Assembly (NCBI GenBank): GCA_036927565.1
Contig: JAYESD010000001.1
Span: 266,239,560-266,303,559, forward strand
Length of the DNA: 64,000 nt
Reading direction: 5' to 3'
Source: Tuctoria greenei
Lineage: Eukaryota > Streptophyta > Magnoliopsida > Poales > Poaceae
The translations under genes were made by a program, and so were the position numbers. This document shows positions 56,309-64,000 of this stretch, piece after piece. The notes under the pieces were generated by a model. The model did not search any database, was not told where the DNA came from, and worked only from the letters and a program-made list of their open reading frames with translations. Numbering within the stretch: the first letter of the stretch is position 1; each line of letters opens with the position of its first letter.

Positions 56309-57716
56309 TTTATCCAAAGGAAGGCAATGGAGTAAAGTAAACACTACACTTATGATCAAGCTATGGGATACTAATCAATTATCAAGACAGGAGTAAGTTG
56401 ATAATATATGGGTAGTGTGACACACACCTAAGCAACCTATTCTAAAGGGTAGATGAGTCCTAATGAAGATTAAACTAAAAGTTAGGGAGTTGCTCCTACA
56501 ATGCTTCTAATATACATATACATAGCCTAGGTTAGATACTAATGAGCATGTCAATGACGAATCTTATGCTAAGTTGTTCAACATATCGGGCACGGGTTTA
56601 CCCATAGCAATACTAGGACGACTCCCGCCAAGAGCCTGTGGCATAGACGAACGTGAAGGATTACAAAGGACAGATAGGGTTGTCACCACCTACTGCCTAC
56701 CTCTTCAATCCGTGGGTCTACGAGACATTCAACGCTACTTAACTACCCTAGCACCATGATAACATGTTAAGTAAATACCTTAGGAGCCAAGGCACAAGCC
56801 ATCCTAAGGCGATGAACTAAATCATCGTTGAACCAATGTTGAGACATAGCACAAGTTATTAATATTAACATGATCATATCATAACTACTTAGACTATAGT
56901 GGGGGTTTATAGTGTTTATGATGATAGTATAATGACATTAAGGCATGATCATAAATACTATTCCTACCACATACATGGAATCCACAATCAAACAAGAAAC
57001 GTTTCATCCAAGTATATGAATAAAAGAAGACTAAAGATAATATCTTTATTATGCATAAAGTCACAAATATAAGAAAAGATACATGAGTTATACCTTTCCC
57101 AACTTGGACTTGGGACAAGAGGCTCTCCTATCTATAGCCTAACTCCACTAAGGACTAAGAGAACTAGTGTATACAATAGAATGATGCTCAAGTGGTGTGT
57201 GTTGAAGTGAGGGGTGAGGGTTCCTATTTATAGCTTGGAGAAGGGTCGGTTCCCACCACCAAAAGCACGTGAATCAGTCACCATTGACTTCTTCAAGCCG
57301 GGGGGAGCCAACACGTGGAAGTTTACCGGGTCTGGCGCCAGGAAGAGGTCGACCGAACCACCAGGTCAGCCGACCTAGTCCTGGATCCAAACGACTTGTT
57401 CTTTCTCCAGGTGGCTTCCAGGTAGGTCCCATTGACAGATATATGGTGTACACTGTTGGATGGCCTCAAATACTTCTGTTTGTGGGCCATTTGATCCATG
57501 TGGTGCCACATGTCCACGCTTGATTGGGTGGGATGATATTTTATAGGATCTATCCCCTTGTTTCACTTCAATTCTGTATAAAATACTTGCATGCACCAAT
57601 TTCTCCAAGTGAAAGTGGAAATAGGTTAAATAGAAAGGTGATGTGTGCAAGAAATGATATTTTCTTCACATAATTGAGTTATATTGACAGGTGAAATTGG
57701 TATATAACAGCTGTCA
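56309..57716 (-). mobile_element. Probable LTR of an Athila-like gypsy element
   Basis: On the minus strand AAGCTTGGGGGAGTTTC (about 57733-57717) is a good polypurine tract, followed by TGACAGCTG, a plausible LTR start at 57716. The other end is not certain; the sequence runs up to the copia LTR end at 56308. No coding frame was found. The 'CCCCCAAGCTT...GCTCGTCC' setting is typical of the 3' region of Athila-like elements in grasses (from memory). Confidence 0.4.
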
Positions 57717-59017
57717 AGAAACTCCCCCAAGCTTATCCTTTGCTCGTCCCGAGCAATGTCAAGACTTTAGGTTGATGATCAAGAGTTGCTATAGTGTTCT
57801 ATTTTTCAAAAGTACCATATGCACAACAAAATACTCTACCTAGTATTGCAAAAATTGGTATGGTACTTCACCCATATTAAGTCATTATGAGACTTATGCC
57901 ATCTCCTATTCATGGGTGGTTGAAAGATAGAACAACAAATGGAGCACACATAGCCTATAAATCAAGTTCCACTCAAATTTCGAAGAGTTCAATTTGATTT
58001 TAAGTACCTCAAATTGATTTTCTCAATCACTCTTTTGTGTGTAGTGGAAATATTTCCTCACCAAGGCATTTTCCTATACTTATCCTACCACTAAATATGG
58101 CCTGTATGTGGAGCTTGGTAGGGAATATAGTAGGCATATTTGCAACACATAATATTGCTAAGTCAAATAAGCGAGCCTTAGGAGAAATCGATTTAAAACT
58201 ATTTGATTCAAGACTTGTGCATGTGTGATGGAATGGGGTGGATGTGGATATTGAGATGACTCCTTTTTTAGTGGACTCTCTTATTTTGCAGGGATGAAAC
58301 ATGACTATTTTTCTTCTTTTTCCTTTTTCCATTTCTTTTTTTTTCTTTCTTTCTTTTTTGTTCTCAAGCTTATGATGTAAGCATGCATTTTCCTTTTTTT
58401 CTTTTTTTTGTAGCCATGTCTTTTACTCCCTTTTATGCAATAAACTTGGAGAGTGTACTAAGCATGAAGGGTATGAAGTTTATCTTTTTATTGTGGAATG
58501 GTGGTATGATGGAATTTTGCTTACTTGTAGTGTAGAAGTATAGCATGTGCAAGTGAAGTCGTGAATTTAAAAAGTAATGAATGAAATCTCACTTAGGTCT
58601 ATACTAGTTTGACAAAGCTCAATGTGAATACAAATAGCATATGCATAAGGTCTATCAATGTAATGTATCATATGGCTTTGGTAGGTATTTCCAATCAAAT
58701 GAGAAGAACTTAAATCTTTTTAGAATTTCTTCAAAAATCTAAGTTTCACTTTCAAACTAGGAATAGCAGCCCTATCACTATATCATATCTCACAACAGCT
58801 TAGAATTGAATAAGGCTTTTGCTACCCATAATTTCTAAGTCAAGACAAAAAGTAATTCTAGCCTATGAAAGCAATATTTTGGAGAGCAGTAAGTTGTAAA
58901 CTAGGGACTTAGGAAAATTAAAATAGATAAACTATTCATCATTTTATCTATGTGAATTTCAAATCATTCTTACCGCACATCTTTTATTTTATTTGAACGC
59001 AAACCTACTCTACTTAT

Positions 59018-59098
<81 letters not shown>

Positions 59099-59139
59099 AG
59101 GTGGTGAATGAAAAATAAATATGCAAGCGGTGTGATAGT
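57717..59139 (-). other. 3' internal region of the Athila-like element
   Basis: This AT-rich stretch between the PPT and the gap has no recognisable coding region. It contains a pyrimidine-rich tract (58306-58375) and ends in an AT microsatellite. The long 3' untranslated region would suit an Athila element, but the gap prevents confirmation. Confidence 0.35.
59025..59095. repeat. (AT)n microsatellite
   Basis: About 35 AT units lie 45 bases before the assembly gap. Such a tract could explain why assembly stopped here. Confidence 0.95.
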
Positions 59140-59239
59140 NNNNNNNNNNNNNNNNNNNNNNNNNNNNNNNNNNNNNNNNNNNNNNNNNNNNNNNNNNNNN
59201 NNNNNNNNNNNNNNNNNNNNNNNNNNNNNNNNNNNNNNN
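59140..59239. other. Assembly gap of exactly 100 N
   Basis: A run of 100 N is the usual placeholder for a gap of unknown size between contigs. Sequence to its right repeats sequence that lies about 7 kb to its left. Confidence 0.99.
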
Positions 59240-62200
59240 ATTGATGTGATTCTTTTGGGTTTGTCTTCATAACTTGATTTTATAGCATCTGTGAAAATTT
59301 CACGGTCATTGGATTTGTGGTTTCTGATCTACACGAATTTCTTTGCAGTGTTCGAGAACTATTTTTCTCGGGTAGGACAGATTGACCTTTGTTCGATCTT
59401 CCGATCGTAATTTGAGTTTTTCTCGATGGATTTTCGTGATTCTTATTGTGACGTCTTCGTTACTTGATTCCCTACAATCTATACTAGTTTTGTCACAGTT
59501 AAACACGTTTAAATTAGTCGCACCCACGGTTTATTTAACAGATTGGTTTTCTACCGAGGGGTGTTTTGTTGCTTCCGCTGAAAAATTTTAATCTACCATT
59601 CACCCCCACCTCTGGTAGCTTTACACATGCTCTTCGATCCTACAGAAAGATTTGAGTTGGTTATATTAGGATTTCGTGTGGGTAACGAAGTTGAGTTGTT
59701 TTAGGAATGTGGTATACGTTCCTAAGGTGTTTGGAAGTCTTAAGATTGCTTCTATATGCGTATAGAAGAGTCTTGAGCAACTATGGAAAGTTTCGATGGA
59801 AAATGAGTAGGATACGAGTCCTAGTTTGGTTTGGGTTGGCCTCATGGCTGGTATGTGACCCCCGGTTCCGAAAAATGAACCAATCTAACGCATATGTGTG
59901 CCCAGGATGTTCATCACACATACACGAGTGCAATCACAAAAGAGTATACAAAAAATTACCACAGAACAAGATTAATTAACCAAATTTTATTACACAAACC
60001 AGATTATCCTCAAATACAAGCTCTAATGAATATTAATGACAAGTTCAACTAATGCAGCGGAAATAAACTAATTAAGCAAACTAAGCAACTAAGCAGCATA
60101 AGTGATAGGGTATGTATATGCGCAACTCCAATCAACACCACAGACAAAGCTGACGGTAGACATGGCCTAGAACTCCGCATTATCACCATTAAACTCCTAA
60201 TCCTGACCTGCAACTATTGGGGGAGATTGCAAGAGTGAGTACATGTCGTACTCAGCAAGTGTGGAAAGTATGACATGTGGCTGATTCAAATGACGACAAT
60301 AATAATGGCAAAATGCTGAAAAGTACATTAAAACATTTGAAAAGCAATATATCATATGTATATGAAGTAAACCCATAATAATCATAAGTAATATCATAAT
60401 ACCAGTCCATAATTCACCATCCTCATCCATAATTCCAGATTTCACCATTCGCCAATAACCATATTCAATACCAGAAATTAATCCATAACCATCCATAACC
60501 ATTACCAAACCATAACCATCACAAATTCCATCCCAATACCAATTTCCCTCTAATCATGTAGGTCATCCAGGCGCTCATAACCGGGAGCACGACTATCATG
60601 ATAGTTTTATTTAACTCCGCAGAGTTTGTACCTCTTTACCCACGTGTTTGTGATTTCATCACCCGTCGGCGACTAAAGAACCTCCCTCATGTCAATTACA
60701 CTTCCTTTGGTGTATGGCCAAGAGATCAAAAAATAGCCTTTACAAAGGGATTACTAGCCTATTTAGACCCCACTGAGGTTTCACCGGTGGCGATGCCTCC
60801 AACTGAGCACATCTTCAACCAAGGGCCCCCTCTTGAGCCATTCGGATCCCAGGGTAGTCCCACCAATCCTCAACAAACCCAATCCGACTACCCCTTCCCC
60901 GAGCATCCACAATGGTCCAAATAGAACTGGCAAAGCCCTAATTAATCATCTACGCTGCACCCATACTTGGCCTCATGGTGGCACTGTAGTCCTGGCTTAT
61001 TCTCGCATGAACCGGTCCTTAGATCTAAAGCAAGCAAACCACCATAACATCCAACCCATCCACATACCAGGCTTGCTTAGATCACCCATTACCATATCAT
61101 ATTTAACCAGTTCATGTTAACCATAATCTCATCCATGCATAATTAAATTGATTGATATAGTTGGTTTCCCATCCCAGTTGATTAAGCGGAGCAAAAGGTA
61201 AAAAGCCCTTCCCGACTCTACCATATATTCCAGGTGACAAGGGTGGTCAACAAAACTAGTAAACTTCCTATCATAGGATTCCCATCAAATTGACACAAGC
61301 ATGCAGTTTGCAAACAAAACATTTATTTTAAAAACAGGATCAATATGCTTCAAGGACACTTGCCTTGCTCTTGCTGTTGATTAGGATCAAAGCCTTCAAA
61401 CTCTTGGTGCTGTAGATCCTCCGCGGCACTCTCTAGCGCAAATCCGTCTAATCCACACAATAAACATACAAGACAAGAAACACAATCAAAGATTGCACAA
61501 ATATTACTCAATATGACATGACATGCATGATTAATGCAAATGCAAGGTAGAACTTGTTAATAGATTGCTTTTAATGATCACTAACTAGTTCTAATAGATT
61601 TTAACAAGTTTATACATGTTTTGATGTGATTAGATCAATATTTTAGAATTAATTCAACACAATTTAACCAGGAAGATCGGACTAGTCCGCTAGGGACCGG
61701 ACAAGTCCGCACTTGACGAGATCAGCAGATTAGGGTTTTCTAGATCGACGTAAATTCGGAGATTAGGGGTTTAATTCTCGTAAGGAAAAGAGAATAGAAG
61801 GTATACCAGGTGTTTAGAACTCCAATGAATCAAGAAACATGGAGGTAACACTTGGATCTTGATGATCTAGGGTTGGTGATGAACTTGGGGATGAATTGAT
61901 GGTGAAGGACAAAACTCGGTGGAGATCTTGATCCTCCTTCGTTTCCTCCTCTTCTTCTTCTTGCTTGGGATCTTCTCCTCCCTCCTTGATGGCAGCTCCC
62001 CATGAACTAGGGTTTGGGTGGGTGGAAAAGTGGCAAATAGATGTCAACCCAAGGGGTGGGGCTGTTTATATAGAGGTGGAGGCTAGGGTTAGATGGATTT
62101 CGAGTTTTGGGATGAGTAGAGGCCAGTTTAGAGTCCCACACGGGCTCTAAAAGAGTTAGGAACAACGTCCCTAGGCCCACTTAATGTGAAACCCAAGAAA

Positions 62201-64000
62201 CAAGTCGTAAAACAAAAGATCAATTCGGAGTCACGAAATATCGGACAAGTCCGGATAGGACCGGACTAGTCCGAAGTCATCGAGAGAGAAAATCAGACAA
62301 GTCTGGCCAACATCGGACAAGTCCGAATTTGAACAGAGAGGAAAACGAACAAGTCCGCTGGAACACCAGACTAGTCCGGAAAAGTCCAGGGACTTAGCAA
62401 ATTTTCAAGGATTCTTGAAATACCGAACTAGTCCGCACAAAATCGGACAAGTCCGAAAGTTTCCAGTGCCAAAAATCAGACTAATCCGCGGCAAAAACGG
62501 ACAAGTCCGTTTTTAGTCAGGGAGAAATCGGACTAGTCCTCAGCAAAATCGGACTAGTCCGCACTTTCCTGCGTTTTTAAGTGTGGTTTGTTCCAAATTA
62601 ATTTTAAACTTGTTCCTATTGTTGTGGGTTAATGTTAAACATGTATATGAATGTATGCAAGGCATGATGCATGAAAATGAGGGTGTTACATGGTATATAA
62701 GCAATAGAGGCCAGAGCTCGTGGTAGACGGATTTTGGGTTGTTCCTCTTATGTTATATTGAATAAATATCGTAGTTTAAAGGAACTTTTGTGCCTTGTTC
62801 GTCCGATTTGTTTCAGACAAGTTTTCCTCGTCGAGTTTTTGCACAACACCACCTTGCTTCGATGGTTTTATCATAACTCGAGTTTTATAGATCCAATTGA
62901 CGTGATTCTTTTTGGGTTGTCTTTACATCTCGATTATCTATAATCTGTGAAAATTTCACAGTCATTGAATTTGTGGTTTCTGATCTATGCGAGTTTCTTT
63001 GCAGTGTTGCAAATCTGATTTTTCTCGGGTAGAACAGATTGACCTTTGTTCGATCTTTCGATCGTAACATCAGTTTTTCTCGATGGTTTTCCTTGATTCC
63101 TGTTTTCGTGTCTTCGTGACTTGACTCTTAACAATTGATACTTGTTTTGTCTTGATCACATTTAGAATTGTTGCACACACGTTTTCTTAACAGATCAATT
63201 TTCTGTTGTGGGGTTTCCGTTTCTTCCACTGAAAAAGTTTTAATCTACCATTCACCCCCCGTCTGGTAGTTCTTCACGTTCTCTTCGATCCTACATTTAT
63301 CCAAAGGAAGGCAATGGAGTAAAGTAAACACTACACTTATGATCAAGCTATGGGATACTAATCAATTATCAAGACAGGAGTAAGTTGATAATATATGGGT
63401 AGTGTGACACACACCTAAGCAACCTATTCTAAAGGGTAGATGAGTCCTAATGAAGATTAAACTAAAAGTTAGGGAGTTGCTCCTACAATGCTTCTAATAT
63501 ACATATACATAGCCTAGGTTAGATACTAATGAGCATGTCAATGACGAATCTTATGCTAAGTTGTTCAACATATCGGGCACGGGTTTACCCATAGCAATAC
63601 TAGGACGACTCCCGCCAAGAGCCTGTGGCATAGACGAACGTGAAGGATTACAAAGGACAGATAGGGTTGTCACCACCTACTGCCTACCTCTTCAATCCGT
63701 GGGTCTACGAGACATTCAACGCTACTTAACTACCCTAGCACCATGATAACATGTTAAGTAAATACCTTAGGAGCCAAGGCACAAGCCATCCTAAGGCGAT
63801 GAACTAAATCATCGTTGAACCAATGTTGAGACATAGCACAAGTTATTAATATTAACATGATCATATCATAACTACTTAGACTATAGTGGGGGTTTATAGT
63901 GTTTATGATGATAGTATAATGACATTAAGGCATGATCATAAATACTATTCCTACCACATACATGGAATCCACAATCAAACAAGAAACGTTTCATCCAAGT
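59240..64000. repeat. Near-identical second copy of 52252-57013
   Basis: From the first base after the gap to the window end, the sequence matches 52252-57013 at a constant offset of 6987 (6988 before a one-base difference in GGATTTTGTGG near 52325). It contains the copia LTR end (59240-59644), the LTR fragment, the Tekay solo LTR with its TGGTA flanks (59849-59853 and 62691-62695) and the start of the Athila-like LTR. It has no independent gene. Confidence 0.95.
59854..62690 (-). mobile_element. Second copy of the Tekay solo LTR
   Basis: Same sequence, length and target duplication as 52867-55703. Sharing the same insertion site, it is not a separate transposition but part of the duplicated block. 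Confidence 0.9.

Noticed and set aside
57740..59139. Coding remnants of the Athila-like element
   Set aside because: No frame longer than about 100 codons and no gag, RT or integrase motif on either strand.
59240..64000. A second, independent set of TE insertions to the right of the gap
   Set aside because: All boundaries, including the solo LTR target duplication, are at a constant offset from the left copy, so it is one block duplicated in fact or in assembly.

Overview
The window looks like nuclear DNA of a grass. It holds two plant genes with GC-rich 5' ends and canonical introns, set in a thick layer of nested LTR retrotransposons of types common in Poaceae (Tekay-type chromovirus, Tat-type gypsy, SIRE-type copia), plus one Mutator-like and one hAT-like DNA element. 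No prokaryotic, organellar or viral gene set is visible. All calls come from reading the sequence; no database search was possible.

Layout. 1-858 (minus): 5' part of a receptor-like cytoplasmic kinase gene (RLCK VII/PBS1-like), cut by the window edge. 859-1916: its GC-rich upstream region and unassigned DNA. 1917-3585: a Mutator-like element with long terminal inverted repeats and a 9-bp target duplication, with a solo gypsy LTR (2246-3003) nested in it. 4021-8365 (plus): a four-exon gene for a PWWP-domain chromatin protein, including a GC-AG intron. 8366-12809: 3' flank, a hAT-like foldback element and unassigned GC-rich then AT-rich DNA.

12810-25120: a Tekay LTR fragment, interrupted by a Tat fragment (14216-16335), then a Tekay element on the minus strand (3' LTR, pol with chromodomain, gag, PBS, truncated 5' LTR). 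25121-32881: SIRE-type copia DNA on the minus strand, with a gag whose pol has been deleted and a central LTR that carries both a PPT and a PBS. 32885-43337 (plus): a 5'-truncated Tat-type gypsy element (protease, RT, two RNase H domains, integrase, 3' LTR) carrying a long antisense gene with its own spliceosomal intron. 43338-52657 (plus): a decayed SIRE-like copia element. 52658-56308: a copia LTR fragment split by a Tekay solo LTR. 56309-59139: part of another, Athila-like element.

59140-59239 is a run of exactly 100 N. Everything after it repeats 52252-57013 almost perfectly, which may be a false duplication made by the assembly.

Only the kinase and the PWWP gene look like functional host genes. 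The TEs are mostly dead by stop codons, frameshifts and truncation. The most unusual signals are: palindromic CGGAC-WW-GTCCG arrays just upstream of the TATA boxes in LTRs of two unrelated retrotransposon superfamilies; the intron-bearing antisense gene of the Tat element; the palindromic build of the Mutator-like element next to the PWWP gene; and two departures from consensus in the kinase.
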